Notes: a model not told the origin generated them from the letters alone. A DNA stretch of 64,000 nt from Lachnospiraceae bacterium (GCA_021203305.1 JAJQBK010000051.1:1-64000), one strand, 5' to 3'; shown: positions 24,956 through 35,452, counted from the first letter of the stretch. A program made the numbers and translations.

Positions 24956-26137
24956 TTAAAGCTTCTTCCAGAACTTTCCCTTTTTATCCCTGGATGCGTC
25001 ATCGCTTCCCTCATTACGGGAAGCTGCGTTCAGAGAGTCCCCTGTCAGCTCATCAAACTTCCTCAAAGCTTCCTTAGCCTCATGGGACAGCTTGTCAGGC
25101 GTCTGCACCACCAGCGTCACATAATGGTCGCCCCTGGTATCCTTATTTCTCACCGAGGGAACGCCCTTGCCCCTCAGCCGGATCTTGGTATCCGTCTGAG
25201 TGCCCGGCTTAACCTCATAGATCACCTTGCCGTCCACCGTATCGATCATGATCTCGCCGCCCAGCGCCGCCACCGCGAAGGAAATCGGCACCGTGGAGAA
25301 GATATTCATATCCTGTCTCTGGAAAACCGGGTGGCGTCCCACCACAAATTCCACCAGAATGTCTCCCCTGGGTCCTCCGTTGATGCCCGGCTCGCCCTCG
25401 CCGGTAAGACGCCGGAACTGGCCATTGTCCACACCCGCCGGAATATCCACGTCAAATTTTTTGCGGATGGATACATAACCGCTGCCGCCGCAGTCCGGAC
25501 ATTTCTCACGGATGATCTTACCTGTGCCCCTGCAATCCGGACAAGCCTGCACATTCCTGACCGTGCCGAACATGGACTGCTGGGTAAATACCACCTGCCC
25601 CTTGCCGCCGCACTTGGGACAGGTCTCCGGGCTGGTGCCGGGCTTTGCTCCCGTACCGTGGCACTTCTTACACTCTTCCTTCACATTCATTTCAATGGGC
25701 TTGGTACAGCCAAAAATCGCCTCATCGAATGTGATTCTCACACTGGTGCGCAGATTGGCCCCCTGCTGAGGGGCGTTGCCCCTGGCGCTTCTGGATCTTC
25801 CTCCGCCAAAAATATCTCCGAAACCAAAGAAATCACTGCCAAATATGTCAGAAAAATCCATGTTGCTGAAGTCAAAGCCGCCGAAGCCGCCCTCTCCTCC
25901 CGTGCCGTCAAAGGCCGCATGGCCAAACTGATCATACTGGCGCCTCTTCTCCGGATCGGAAAGCACAGCGTAAGCCTCGGACGCCTCCTTGAATTTAGCC
26001 TCCGCCTCCTTGTCGCCGGGATGCATATCCGGATGATATTTCTTGGCAAGGGTACGATAGGCCTTCTTCAGCGCCGCCTCGTCCGCGCTTTTATCCACAC
26101 CAAGCACTTCATAATAATCTCGTTTTTGTTCTGCCAT
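24956..26137 (-). CDS. dnaJ: chaperone protein DnaJ
   Basis: The 393-residue Hsp40 co-chaperone stimulates the DnaK ATPase and delivers clients. It has the J domain with HPD near residue 36, a Gly/Phe-rich region (about 80-125), the zinc-finger domain with four CxxCxGxG-type repeats ([32 protein letters not shown]), and C-terminal substrate domains. GGAG lies seven bases before the ATG. It is the last gene of the CIRCE-controlled operon, 243 bases behind dnaK. Confidence 0.97.
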   Translation of the reverse strand: MAEQKRDYYEVLGVDKSADEAALKKAYRTLAKKYHPDMHPGDKEAEAKFKEASEAYAVLSDPEKRRQYDQFGHAAFDGTGGEGGFGGFDFSNMDFSDIFGSDFFGFGDIFGGGRSRSARGNAPQQGANLRTSVRITFDEAIFGCTKPIEMNVKEECKKCHGTGAKPGTSPETCPKCGGKGQVVFTQQSMFGTVRNVQACPDCRGTGKIIREKCPDCGGSGYVSIRKKFDVDIPAGVDNGQFRRLTGEGEPGINGGPRGDILVEFVVGRHPVFQRQDMNIFSTVPISFAVAALGGEIMIDTVDGKVIYEVKPGTQTDTKIRLRGKGVPSVRNKDTRGDHYVTLVVQTPDKLSHEAKEALRKFDELTGDSLNAASRNEGSDDASRDKKGKFWKKL

Positions 26138-26380
26138 ATATTATCTCCATCAACGCAGTTCATACCTGAATGTATGTCTGGCATACACAGAATGCTTCAC
26201 AAATCATCCTCTGCGCAAATTACTGTCTACACACGATACAGCCTACCCCTCTGTTGCGGCAGAGGGATAAGCTGTTCCTTATTGCTTATATCATTTTGCC
26301 TTTTCAGCCCTGCCCTGTGGAAGTCTTCTTCCGGTGACTGTTGTCGGGCTCCGGAATTTTGCTTCCCGCGGCTTATTATT
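26138..26380 (-). other. dnaK-dnaJ intercistronic region
   Basis: No gene is present. There are hairpins TGTATG/CATACA near 26170 and CCCTCTG/CAGAGGG at 26247-26266, neither followed by a T run. They may set the dnaK to dnaJ ratio by mRNA processing or partial termination. Confidence 0.5.
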
Positions 26381-28264
26381 TTACACCTCTCTGTAATCGC
26401 CGTCAATAATATCGTCATCCGGATTGCTGCCGCTGTACTGGCCGCCGCCCATGTCCGGACCAGCGCCGCCCATATTGGGATCCGCGCCTCCCTGAGCGCC
26501 CTGCATGCTTTCATACATTTTAGTGAACACGCCCTGAGCCTCGTTCATCAGCTTCTCCCTGGCGGCCTTCAGCTCATCGATGTCGCTGTCGGACATTTCC
26601 TGATTTGCGGTTCTGTCAAGGATAGCCTTCACCTCCGCGATGTCCGCCTCCACTCTGGACTTCTCATCCGCGGAAATCTTGTCACCCACCTCGTTTAAGG
26701 TCTTCTCGGTCTGGAACACGAAGGAGTCGGCATCATTTCTGGCATCAATAGCTTCCTTGCGCTTCTTGTCCTGGGCCTCATACTCGGCGGCTTCCTTCAC
26801 CGCTCTGTCAATCTCAGCATCGGACATATTGGAGCCGGCAGTAATTGTAATGTGCTGCTCCTTGCCGGTGCCCAGATCCTTGGCGGATACATTCACGATG
26901 CCGTTGGCGTCAATGTCGAAGGTCACCTCGATCTGCGGTACGCCTCTCATTGCCGGCGGAATGCCGTCCAGACGGAACTGGCCAAGGGACTTATTGTCTC
27001 TGGCGAACTGACGCTCACCCTGTACCACATTGATATCCACAGCGGTCTGATTGTCCGCGGCGGTGGAGAATACCTGGCTCTTCCTGGTAGGAATGGTGGT
27101 ATTTCTCTCAATCAGCCTGGTAGCGATGCCGCCCATGGTCTCGATGGACAGAGACAGCGGAGTCACATCCAGCAGCAAAATCTCACCCGCGCCCGCGTCG
27201 CCGGCCAGCTTGCCGCCCTGAATGGAAGCGCCCAGCGCCACGCACTCATCAGGATTCAGGGACTTGCTGGGCTCCTTGCCTGTCAGCTGGCGAACCTTAT
27301 CCTGTACAGCCGGAATACGGGTAGAACCGCCTACCAGCAGCACCTGGCCCAGATCCGCGTTGGTCAGGCCGGCGTCCTTCATGGCGTTCTTCACCGGGAT
27401 GGCGGTCTTTTCCACCAGATCGTTTGTCAGCTCGTCAAATTTCGCGCGGGTCAGATTCACGTCAAAGTGAAGCGGTCCGTCGGAATTCATGCTGATGAAA
27501 GGCAGATTAATGTTGGTGGTCGTCGCGCTGGAAAGCTCCTTCTTGGCCTTCTCGGCAGCTTCCTTCAGCCTCTGCAGCGCCATCTTATCCTTGGAAAGGT
27601 CAACGCCGTTGGTCTTCTTAAACTCGGAAACCATCCAGTCGATCAGTCTCTGGTCAAAATCATCGCCGCCCAGATGCGTGTCGCCATTGGTAGCCAGCAC
27701 TTCAATGACACCGTCGCCGATCTCGATGATGGACACATCAAAGGTACCGCCGCCCAGGTCATAGACCATGATCTTCTGCTCTTTCTCATTATCCAGGCCG
27801 TAAGCCAGAGCCGCAGCTGTGGGCTCATTGATAATTCTCTTTACATCCAGGCCCGCGATCTTGCCCGCGTCCTTAGTGGCCTGACGCTGCGCGTCATTGA
27901 AATACGCGGGAACGGTGATCACGGCCTCGGTCACCTTTTCGCCCAGATAGTTCTCCGCGTCCGCCTTCAGCTTCTGCAGGATCATCGCGGAAATCTGCTG
28001 CGGGGAATACTTCTTGCCGTCAATGACGCGGCCCCTGTCAGTACCCATATCTCTCTTAATAGAAGAAATGGTCTTCTCCGCGTTGGTCACCGCCTGGCGC
28101 TTGGCAGGCTCGCCCACCAGACGCTCCCCGGTCTTTGTGAAAGCTACTACGGAGGGCGTGGTTCTGGAGCCCTCTGTATTCGCGATAACTGTGGGCTGTC
28201 CGCCCTCCATCACAGCTACACAGCTGTTGGTTGTTCCTAAGTCAATTCCTATAATCTTTGCCAT
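26381..28264 (-). CDS. dnaK: chaperone protein DnaK (Hsp70)
   Basis: The 627-residue Hsp70 folds and refolds proteins with DnaJ and GrpE. The ATPase domain starts with [19 protein letters not shown] and holds [12 protein letters not shown] and [12 protein letters not shown]; the substrate domain follows from about residue 365, and a Gly/Met-rich tail ends [18 protein letters not shown] before an acidic end. GGAGGAG precedes the ATG at 28264; the frame five codons upstream is not used. It is third in the hrcA operon. Confidence 0.98.
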   Translation of the reverse strand: MAKIIGIDLGTTNSCVAVMEGGQPTVIANTEGSRTTPSVVAFTKTGERLVGEPAKRQAVTNAEKTISSIKRDMGTDRGRVIDGKKYSPQQISAMILQKLKADAENYLGEKVTEAVITVPAYFNDAQRQATKDAGKIAGLDVKRIINEPTAAALAYGLDNEKEQKIMVYDLGGGTFDVSIIEIGDGVIEVLATNGDTHLGGDDFDQRLIDWMVSEFKKTNGVDLSKDKMALQRLKEAAEKAKKELSSATTTNINLPFISMNSDGPLHFDVNLTRAKFDELTNDLVEKTAIPVKNAMKDAGLTNADLGQVLLVGGSTRIPAVQDKVRQLTGKEPSKSLNPDECVALGASIQGGKLAGDAGAGEILLLDVTPLSLSIETMGGIATRLIERNTTIPTRKSQVFSTAADNQTAVDINVVQGERQFARDNKSLGQFRLDGIPPAMRGVPQIEVTFDIDANGIVNVSAKDLGTGKEQHITITAGSNMSDAEIDRAVKEAAEYEAQDKKRKEAIDARNDADSFVFQTEKTLNEVGDKISADEKSRVEADIAEVKAILDRTANQEMSDSDIDELKAAREKLMNEAQGVFTKMYESMQGAQGGADPNMGGAGPDMGGGQYSGSNPDDDIIDGDYREV

Positions 28265-28327
28265 GGTAATCTCCTCCATAATTATTACAAAAAATTAATT
28301 GCTCTCTTTGCTTCCTTCGGTGTGCCG

Positions 28328-29119
28328 CTACTCGACGACCGCCACCATGCTGTGCCGTATCACGGTATCTCTGTAGGTGTAGCCCTTCTGCAGCTCCTGA
28401 GCGACGACGCCGGACTCATACTCCTCGCTTTCCACCTGCATCACCGCGTTGTGCCTGGCCGGATCAAATTCCTGACCCACAGCCTCGATCGCTTTCACAC
28501 CGATATTATCCAGCTCGGTCAAAAGCTGTTTGTATATCATATTCATTCCTTCCGCGACGGCTCCCTGCCGCTCCGCCTCGGGAATGCTGGATAATCCTCT
28601 CTCAAAATTATCAACCACCGGAAGAATCTTCTCAATCACGCTTCGGGCGCCGGTCTCAAACATCTGCTGCTTTTCCTTTTCCGTGCGTCTGCGGAAGTTC
28701 TCAAACTCCGCCATCTGACGCATGACCCGATCCTCCAGCTCTGCAATGCGCTCCTTGTCTTTATCCTTTTCCTTATTTTTATCCTTTTTACTGAAAAAAG
28801 ACTTTTTCTCTTTGGCTGTTCCTGCGGCCGTGTCAGCCTTTTGTGCTCCGCCGTCTTCATCCTGAGATGTCTTTTCGTCGTCCGCGTCAGCTTCGCCGGC
28901 GCCGTCCGTATCAACATTCTCCGTTTCACCGGAGGCCTGCTCATCTCCCGGCTCCTGCACTGCAGCCTCTTCAGAGGAGCAATCCGCATCGCCCGATGCC
29001 TTCGTTTGTGGATTTGCCGCTTCCTTGGCGGCACTGTCCTTTTCTCCGGCCTGTTTTGTCTCTTTCTCAGCCTGATTGTCTGCTGCTTCCTGGTCTAAAT
29101 CTTTTTCTGTCTCTTCCAT
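28328..29119 (-). CDS. grpE: nucleotide exchange factor GrpE with long acidic N-terminus
   Basis: The GrpE domain (about residues 122-263) has the long coiled coil and beta-domain; motifs are MAEFENFRRRTEKEK and IEAVGQEFDPARHNAVMQVE. It releases ADP from DnaK. The full protein has 263 residues because about 120 residues of highly acidic, Ala/Glu/Asp-rich sequence precede the domain, ending in a Lys-rich block; this is longer than in model GrpE proteins (about 190-200). AGGAG precedes the ATG. It lies between hrcA and dnaK. Confidence 0.95.
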   Translation of the reverse strand: MEETEKDLDQEAADNQAEKETKQAGEKDSAAKEAANPQTKASGDADCSSEEAAVQEPGDEQASGETENVDTDGAGEADADDEKTSQDEDGGAQKADTAAGTAKEKKSFFSKKDKNKEKDKDKERIAELEDRVMRQMAEFENFRRRTEKEKQQMFETGARSVIEKILPVVDNFERGLSSIPEAERQGAVAEGMNMIYKQLLTELDNIGVKAIEAVGQEFDPARHNAVMQVESEEYESGVVAQELQKGYTYRDTVIRHSMVAVVE

Positions 29120-29224
29120 ATTTCACTCCTGAACCATCCTCTGCGCGTCACAAAATTTCCTGTGTTTCATAAGCAGCACGGCAACTCCCGGCTTAACATG
29201 AAAATTTACGTGACTCTTCGCAAT

Positions 29225-30247
29225 TTATTCCTTGTACAACTCTTCCAGCTGCTGCTTAATCGTTTTCAGCGTTCCTACCACCTTCTCATAGTCCATGCGT
29301 TTGGGTCCTATAATCCCTATGGTGCCCCGCATTCCCTCTCCCAATTCATATGTCGCGGTGACTACGCTGCAGTCCTTCATGGGCATCGGCGCTTCCTCGC
29401 CGATGTACACCTGGATACCGGTCTCGCTGCTCTCCTCCAGCGTCTGCTCCACGATATCGTTGAGCTGGTGCTTCTCCTCCAGTGTGGTAATCAGCCGGCT
29501 GGCGTTCTGATGGTCGGACAGCTCCGGATATCTGAAGATGTTATTGGCTCCGGAGGTATAAATCTCCAGATCCTCATCCGCCTTGATGGCCATTGCCACC
29601 TCATCCAGCACTCCCGCAATCAGGTCGCTGTGAATGCCCGCGTTCTGCTTCAGCGCCGTGATCACCCCCAGATTGATCTCCTCCATGGACATGCCGCTGA
29701 GATTGGTATTCAGCAGCATATTCAGCTTCAGCAGTGTCTCATCATCCAGATATTCGTCCACGCCGAACACGCTGTTGCGGATCACGTTGCCCTCCGCCAC
29801 AATCACCGCCAGAATCTGATGCTCATCCACCCGGGAAAGCTGAATGAATTTCAGCTTATTGCGGTGAGTGGAGGGAGCGGAGATCACGGTCGTGTAATTG
29901 GTATTGACCGCCAGAAGCTTCGCCACCTGCTTTAACAGCTCATCGGTCTTTTTCTCCTTGTCCAGAAGGAGCTCCTTCATCTCATCAATTTCTCTGGTCT
30001 TATCCTCCAGCATGGTGTCCACATACAGCCGGTATCCCCTGTCGGAGGGAATGCGCCCGGAAGAGGTGTGCGGCTGGACAATCAGCCCCATCTCCTCCAG
30101 ATCCGCCATCTCATTGCGGATGGTGGCGCTGCTGAGATTAAGGTCGGTATATTTGGAGATCGTGCGGCTGCCTACCGGCTCGCCCGTCTCCAGATAATTG
30201 CGGATGATGGCGTGCAAAATTTTCTTTTTTCTCTCATCTAATTCCAC
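29225..30247 (-). CDS. hrcA: heat-inducible transcription repressor HrcA
   Basis: A 340-residue repressor. The N-terminal winged helix (about 1-75, with NLSSATIRNEMADLEEMGLI) binds CIRCE; the C-terminal GAF-like domain carries regulation by GroEL, as known for the family. The start codon is GTG at 30247, seven bases after AAGGAGG. It is the first gene of the operon and has a perfect CIRCE just upstream, so it represses its own transcription. Confidence 0.97.
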   Translation of the reverse strand: MELDERKKKILHAIIRNYLETGEPVGSRTISKYTDLNLSSATIRNEMADLEEMGLIVQPHTSSGRIPSDRGYRLYVDTMLEDKTREIDEMKELLLDKEKKTDELLKQVAKLLAVNTNYTTVISAPSTHRNKLKFIQLSRVDEHQILAVIVAEGNVIRNSVFGVDEYLDDETLLKLNMLLNTNLSGMSMEEINLGVITALKQNAGIHSDLIAGVLDEVAMAIKADEDLEIYTSGANNIFRYPELSDHQNASRLITTLEEKHQLNDIVEQTLEESSETGIQVYIGEEAPMPMKDCSVVTATYELGEGMRGTIGIIGPKRMDYEKVVGTLKTIKQQLEELYKE

Positions 30248-30268
30248 AGCGCCGCCTCCTTCATGTTA

Positions 30269-30295
30269 TTAGCACTCGAATTGCCTGAGTGCTAA
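30269..30295 (-). promoter_or_regulatory. CIRCE operator
   Basis: A perfect inverted repeat TTAGCACTC, nine bases, GAGTGCTAA. It is the HrcA binding site and lies between promoter and hrcA start. Confidence 0.97.
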
Positions 30296-30306
30296 CTTCT
30301 GGAACT

Positions 30307-30335
30307 AAGATAGCACTTGTATTCCTTATTGTCAA
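30307..30335 (-). promoter_or_regulatory. sigma-A promoter of the hrcA operon
   Basis: Minus strand TTGACA (30330-30335), 17-base spacer, TATCTT (30307-30312). CIRCE begins 12 bases further down, so bound HrcA would block transcription initiation or early elongation. Confidence 0.85.
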
Positions 30336-30380
30336 CATCAAATTTCTGAAAAAACTATGAACAAACGGTGAGGAAAGGAA

Positions 30381-30430
30381 GAACAGGCATATTCCTCTGC
30401 CAGCCTTCCTGGCAGGGAATATGCCTGTTC
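30381..30430 (-). terminator. long hairpin terminator after the DUF6077-like gene
   Basis: Fifteen bases at 30381-30395 pair perfectly with 30416-30430, and CTGCCA/TGGCAG extends the stem inside. The minus-strand tail is TTCTTCCTTT, T-rich but broken, so termination efficiency is uncertain. Confidence 0.7.
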
Positions 30431-30444
30431 AACAAGAAACGAAT

Positions 30445-31230
30445 TTAAGAATTTACTTTAAATACCAGATAATCGCCAATGACCTCATACAGACTGTAAT
30501 AAAGCTCATCCGCGTAAAACACGCTGTGATATGCATCAGCATTCAAAACAATATAATCCACACCGCATTCCTCCGCCAGTTCCCCTACAAGGTTCATATC
30601 AATCCCCTCCGAATCCGACATCAAAGACCTTATCGAAGAATATTCGCTGCGAGTCGCTGCAACATCAGTCATAGAGCCAATATTCACATTAATCATCTTG
30701 ATCTTTCCGGAATACTGCCTGAAATAATCTATATCCGGATCATTAACCAGAAGCAACGGCTCCTCATTTTCTGAAAGGATCAGATCACAGACATCCACCA
30801 CATCCTGCGGCAGACCATACACATTTTCTATCTTATAATCATCGTCATAATAATCTTCATATTCCGCATCCGATATAAAATAAAATAAAAATAAGGCCGC
30901 GATCACTACCAGGACTGTTCCCTTCCCCTTCACAGAATTACAGCCATCACTAATCACCAGCGCGATAATAAAAGGAATAGGAATCAATGTAACAAATCTG
31001 GCAGGCGCATAGCCCATAATCGCTGAAATGATATTCGTATAAATCCAGTAACTGGTGTAAATCAGAAAAATTGTATAAACCGGATATACAAATTTGTATC
31101 TCATATCCCGGCTTCGCAGCATTACAGGCAAAAGAAAAAGGCTCAGATAAAATGTGCCGCTCCCGGTTGAGGACAGCATATTCTGCCGTACAATCTCAAA
31201 TATTCCTTCCAGATTTATCCCTTCAAGCAT
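30445..31230 (-). pseudogene. C-terminal part of a DUF6077-like membrane protein, behind an in-frame stop
   Basis: A 261-residue open frame in the same reading frame as the gene at 31243-32310, separated from it only by one TAG and four sense codons. It holds three or so membrane segments, including YPVYTIFLIYTSYW and FVTLIPIPFIIALVI, and a C-terminal soluble domain of about 130 residues ending in VDYIVLNADAYHSVFY. Joined, both parts give about 620 residues, close to my recollection of DUF6077 protein length. The base context TAGGAGAAAAGATATATG would also allow re-initiation at 31230, so two polypeptides might still be made. I therefore call it a split gene, not certainly dead. Function unknown; neighbours are envelope genes. 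Confidence 0.6.
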
Positions 31231-31242
31231 ATATCTTTTCTC

Positions 31243-32310
31243 CTATAATGTGCAGTTCAAATAAAGCAGAGCATATCCAATCATGGGAATACACAACAGA
31301 CAGGGAATCAGTAACCTGGCAATTGACTTCCGGGATCTTACTCTCAAAGCATCCCACAACGCCCACACTCCGGTAAGTGCAGGTAAAAGGATCAGGGACA
31401 TTGTCGATGCCAGACAGCTTCCATACAGCATAAATCCCAGCCTCAGATACATTTTACCCGGCTTCTCCTGACTCATGACCTCCATCATAAATACCATAAG
31501 CAGCGGAATAAGTACACAATATAAGATGCTTTTCCCCCAGCGCATAAAATTAATCGTAAGTCCAATGCCTTCTAATGGCAGAACATGATTTGTCAGATTA
31601 AACAGACAGTATGCGCACAGAAACATACCCGTCAGCCTTACATTTTTTTTACATAATAATCTGCCAAGCAGATATGCCACTCCATACGCGATGGGAATCA
31701 TAAACAAATTCACCACAATATGAGTAAAGGTGGAAGGATGAAGTCCCAACAGTCTGCACCACATTGCCCAGAACATCAAGATCGGGGCTACAGCATCCTT
31801 AAAAAATTCACTTTGGAGCTCCCCAAGATACTCCCCTGTTCCAGGATGATACATCAGCATTTCGTCCGTCTCCACCGCGTCCACCACCGCGCCCACATAG
31901 CGAACGTCATCTCCATGCGCTTTATCATAAAAAGCCCCGTAATAGGTATGCAGCAGAATCAGCGCCGCCGCCACTAAAAGCCAGATGTTTCCTTTGTCCT
32001 TCACGGCCTTCTTCAGCTTTTCCGCCTGATGCTTATAATAAGCGCCGCCGCTCTTAAAAATATAAACAAAGGACGCCACGCTCAGCGCCGCAATGACCAC
32101 CGCCATATAAATGACCATCACATGCAGCTTCACCTTCATGAAAATCGCCGGTACCGCCACCACCTGAAAGGCCGCGAACAGCGTCAGAAGCCCCATGATC
32201 GTCGCCATCCAGAGAGAATCCTGATATTCCTCCCATTTGTTGACCCATAGCTGGCCGATCAGATTACATATAAATAAAATGAGCACCGCGCTCCCGATAA
32301 TCTGTACCAT
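31243..32310 (-). pseudogene. N-terminal part of a DUF6077-like membrane protein, ended by TAG
   Basis: 355 residues with about ten membrane segments and an extracellular stretch (YYGAFYDKAHGDDVRYVGAV) of the type seen in large glycan-related membrane proteins. The frame ends in ...LLYLNCTL and then TAG at 31243-31245, after which the same frame stays open for 265 more codons. The ATG at 32310 lies four bases after the uppP stop codon, showing translational coupling. Assignment to DUF6077 is from memory of the family and should be checked. A role in envelope polymer handling is only suggested by uppP and the deacetylase next to it. Confidence 0.6.
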
Positions 32311-32314
32311 ATTT

Positions 32315-33160
32315 CTACCCCGCAACCGCAAAATAAAGCAGTACAATCACCCCCAGAATAATGCGATAGTAGCCAAACACCTTAAAGTCATGCTTCCGGA
32401 TATAGTCTAACAGGAAGCGAATCACAATCAGCGAAGTCACGAAAGCCACCGCCATGCCGATCAGCAATACCGCGGCCTCCAGAGCGGTAAAGCTCAGGCC
32501 GAATTTCAGAAGCTTTAAAAGGCTTGCCCCCGCCATCACCGGCACCGCCATAAAGAAGGTGAACTCTGCCGCGGTGGTACGACTGACGCCGATCAGCAGC
32601 GCTCCCACAATGGTGGCCCCGCTGCGGCTCGTGCCCGGGAAAATGGCCGCCAGCAGCTGAAAACAGCCGATAATCAGAATGGTCTTAATATCCATCTCCT
32701 CGATGGAATTGACAGCGGGAGTTCTGCCCTTATTCCAATTTTCAATTACAATAAAAGCCACGCCAAAGATAATCAGCGCCAGAGAGACCACAACGCCGTT
32801 ATAGAAATGCTCATCCACGAAATCGTCCAGCAGAATGCCCACCACAGCCGCGGGAATACAGCCGATCAGCACCTTGATCCACATCCGGATAATATCCATA
32901 TCCAGTGCAATATGTCCCGACGGGTGCTTCCTGTCCTGTATTTTTCTGAATGGAAATAAACGATTCCAGAATAAAACCACCACTGCAAGGATAGCGCCCA
33001 GTTGGATGACCACATCGAACATACTGAAGAAATCCTCGCTGACATTTTCAAAGCTGATAAATTCCTCCAGCAAAATCATATGACCGGTGGAGCTGATCGG
33101 CAGCCACTCAGTAATGCCCTCCACCAGGCCAAACAAAACCGCAATTAAGATGTCTAACAT
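32315..33160 (-). CDS. uppP: undecaprenyl-diphosphatase UppP (BacA family)
   Basis: The 281-residue membrane enzyme recycles undecaprenyl diphosphate to the monophosphate lipid carrier for wall synthesis; it also gives bacitracin resistance when abundant. The two family motifs are intact: GLVEGITEWLPISSTGHMIL near the start (catalytic Glu) and FPGTSRSGATIVGALL in the middle, with about eight membrane segments. The start at 33160 has GAGGAAGAG ahead and overlaps the last seven bases of the deacetylase gene. It is followed, four bases later, by the DUF6077-like gene. Confidence 0.95.
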   Translation of the reverse strand: MLDILIAVLFGLVEGITEWLPISSTGHMILLEEFISFENVSEDFFSMFDVVIQLGAILAVVVLFWNRLFPFRKIQDRKHPSGHIALDMDIIRMWIKVLIGCIPAAVVGILLDDFVDEHFYNGVVVSLALIIFGVAFIVIENWNKGRTPAVNSIEEMDIKTILIIGCFQLLAAIFPGTSRSGATIVGALLIGVSRTTAAEFTFFMAVPVMAGASLLKLLKFGLSFTALEAAVLLIGMAVAFVTSLIVIRFLLDYIRKHDFKVFGYYRIILGVIVLLYFAVAG

Positions 33161-33951
33161 AAACTCTTCCTCTCTCCTCCGGCCACTTTTACAATCTCCC
33201 CATCCACGGAAAGCCACATATCCATAACAGCCGGATTGTAAACAAAGCTTTCATCTGCCGCAAACTGCAGCAGCTTGGAAGCCTCCATGTAATCATGAAT
33301 TTCGATGTTTGTGGCATACCAGATATCCGGCTGTCCGCCCATCATTTTACAGAACTCTTCCATCAGATCCCAGTTATTATGGTTATCAAACTCATAGGAA
33401 TGGCCCCACACATACATGCACTTTAAATACTGTATCTTCTTAAAATCCAGAAAGCGCTCTCCAAGCTCCAGCAGATTATGGTTGTGATGACAGGTAGCCT
33501 TCCAGTTCATCCACTCCCCGGGCAGCTCAAAGCCTCCGGTCTCCTCCACCGTGCGCCCGTAGGCGATCCCGCAGTCCGAAAAGATGCGTTTGACCTGGTC
33601 GTTTACGGAACCGTTGGGATAGACGTGCCCTCTGACCGGATAGCCTGTGATGGCCTCCAGCCCCTTTCTGTCTTCCACAATTTCTCTGTAAATCTCAACC
33701 GATGGGCAGCGGGCAATAGTAGGGTGCGTATAGGTATGGGTCGCAATCTCATGGCCCTGATACAGCTCTCTGACCTCCTCCCTCGGAATACGCTCCGGCT
33801 GACCCATCAGGCCGGCGTTCAGATTGAAGGTTCCTCTGATTCCGTATTTATTAAAAATACGGATCAGTCTTCTGTCGGCAAGCCTGCCGTCGTCATAGCT
33901 CATGGTGAGAGCTTTGGCTTTCCCTTCGGGGAAGCAGATGTAGATTTTCAT
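33154..33951 (-). CDS. polysaccharide deacetylase family protein
   Basis: A 265-residue NodB-type deacetylase without signal peptide. The metal-binding motifs are MSYDDG (near residue 17-22, two Asp) and HTYTHP (two His), followed by the GHVYPNG region. Such cytosolic or leaderless forms de-N-acetylate sugars or related amides; the substrate is not evident. AAAGGA lies 13 bases before the ATG. Its 3' end overlaps uppP, so both are co-transcribed. Confidence 0.87.
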   Translation of the reverse strand: MKIYICFPEGKAKALTMSYDDGRLADRRLIRIFNKYGIRGTFNLNAGLMGQPERIPREEVRELYQGHEIATHTYTHPTIARCPSVEIYREIVEDRKGLEAITGYPVRGHVYPNGSVNDQVKRIFSDCGIAYGRTVEETGGFELPGEWMNWKATCHHNHNLLELGERFLDFKKIQYLKCMYVWGHSYEFDNHNNWDLMEEFCKMMGGQPDIWYATNIEIHDYMEASKLLQFAADESFVYNPAVMDMWLSVDGEIVKVAGGERKSLC

Positions 33952-34141
33952 AATTCGCTGTTATCCTTTCAATTTACTTTCCTAAAATATCTAAAAACAG
34001 TACAGCAGCTCCCGGAAACAATATCCCCGCTTTTGCACCATTTATTTATAATCATTTATGACTTATCATAGCCAGATAATTACACGCAGCTTCAAAAAGC
34101 GGCCCTGTGGAAGCCTGAAAAGCTATAGGATGTATTTCAGG

Positions 34142-35452
34142 TTATCCGTGAACGCTCTGCACGTAATTTATGAACTGCTGTGCGGTGCGTCCGGAAATTC
34201 CCCCGTGGGAAAGCTCCCACTTATTGGCCTCCGCCAGCAGCTCCTCATCCGGCATCGCTATCTGCGCGCGGTGCGCCAGCCCCAGCACAATCTCCTTAAA
34301 CTCCTTCGGCGTGGGCTTGGAATAGTTAATGGTAGCTCCAAAGCGGTGCACCAGGGAAAGCTTCTCCTCCATGGTGTCGGACCGATGCAGGCCACCTCCG
34401 TTTTCCATATCATCCCGGTCAGACCAGACCTCCTTAATCAGATGGCGCCTGTTGGAAGTAGCATAGATCAGAATATTGTCCGGCTTCGTCTCCACACCGC
34501 CCTCAATCACCGCCTTCAGGAACTTATATTCCACCTCAAATTCCTCAAAGGAGAGATCATCCATATAAATAATAAATTTGTAATTGCGGTTTTTGATCCG
34601 GGCGATGACGCCGGAAAGGTCCTTAAACTGGTGCTTGTAAATCTCAATCATCCGCAGCCCGTCCGGATAAAACTGATTGACGATAGCCTTGATGCTGGTG
34701 GATTTGCCGGTGCCGCTGTCGCCATAGAGCAGCACATTATTGCACTTCCTGCCCTCCACAAAGGCCCGGGTGTTGTCCACCAGCTTCTTTTTGGGCAGCT
34801 CGTAGCCGATCAGATCGTCCAGCATTACCTTATCCATATTGTTGATCGGCAGGAAAGTGACGTCTCCGTCATGATCGCCGGACTGGATGCGGAAGGCTTT
34901 ATTCAGGCCGAACATTCCCACGCCGTAGTCCTTATAAAAGCCGGTAACGCAGTCAAAAAATTCCTCCTCATCCTTCGTCTCAGCAAGCGCGGCACTCAGC
35001 GCCTGCACCTTTTCACTGACGTTTTTATTGTACATCAACTCTTTTTTGCTGATGGCATGATAATGGGTAATTCTTGAAAAACAGTCAATATGCAGTTTTT
35101 CCTCAATCGGGTCAAAATCATAATCAAAGAGCTCTTTGAAAGCCTTAAAATCCCCTTTCGCAAAATAATTCACGCTGCCCTCGCTGGCTCCCACCTTCTC
35201 GCAGGTGATGCTGAAGGGATTTTCACTGGTGACCAGCAGAAATGTCAGATAATTCTGCCACAGATTGACGTCAAAACCATTGTCGGTAGCCACCTCCAGG
35301 ATACGCCTGATCTGGCGGTGAATCCTGGCCACAAGCTCATCCTCCGGCACCACCCCCGCCTCAAAATCGGCAAAAATACCGCTCATCTCCATCAGAATGG
35401 AATCCCGCGGCATATCCCCATATATTAACAGTTTGGGAACAATATGATTCAT
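34142..35452 (-). CDS. DUF815 family AAA ATP-binding protein
   Basis: A 436-residue protein of the DUF815 ATPase family. The N-terminal 190 residues are helical and without known motifs; the C-terminal P-loop domain has Walker A YGDSGTGKSTS near residue 245, Walker B IIYMDDLSFEEFE, the sensor IYATSNRR and the downstream DTMEEKLSLVHRFG typical of DUF815. The ribosome site is AAGGACG at long spacing. The family has no settled function. A second AAA ATPase, of CbbX type, lies 2.7 kb further on; a common role is not shown. Confidence 0.85.
   Translation of the reverse strand: MNHIVPKLLIYGDMPRDSILMEMSGIFADFEAGVVPEDELVARIHRQIRRILEVATDNGFDVNLWQNYLTFLLVTSENPFSITCEKVGASEGSVNYFAKGDFKAFKELFDYDFDPIEEKLHIDCFSRITHYHAISKKELMYNKNVSEKVQALSAALAETKDEEEFFDCVTGFYKDYGVGMFGLNKAFRIQSGDHDGDVTFLPINNMDKVMLDDLIGYELPKKKLVDNTRAFVEGRKCNNVLLYGDSGTGKSTSIKAIVNQFYPDGLRMIEIYKHQFKDLSGVIARIKNRNYKFIIYMDDLSFEEFEVEYKFLKAVIEGGVETKPDNILIYATSNRRHLIKEVWSDRDDMENGGGLHRSDTMEEKLSLVHRFGATINYSKPTPKEFKEIVLGLAHRAQIAMPDEELLAEANKWELSHGGISGRTAQQFINYVQSVHG

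Noticed and set aside
24944-26698. 584-residue plus-strand open frame
   Set aside because: It is antisense to dnaJ and the dnaK 3' end, has no ribosome site or promoter and reads as low-complexity, His/Leu-rich sequence; a shadow of GC-rich codon use.
26852-28240. 462-residue plus-strand open frame
   Set aside because: Antisense to the highly conserved dnaK gene; no signals for translation.
30445-31230. second membrane gene as an independent full gene
   Set aside because: It is in the same frame as the upstream open frame, one stop codon apart, and looks like the missing C-terminal half; treated as part of a split gene.
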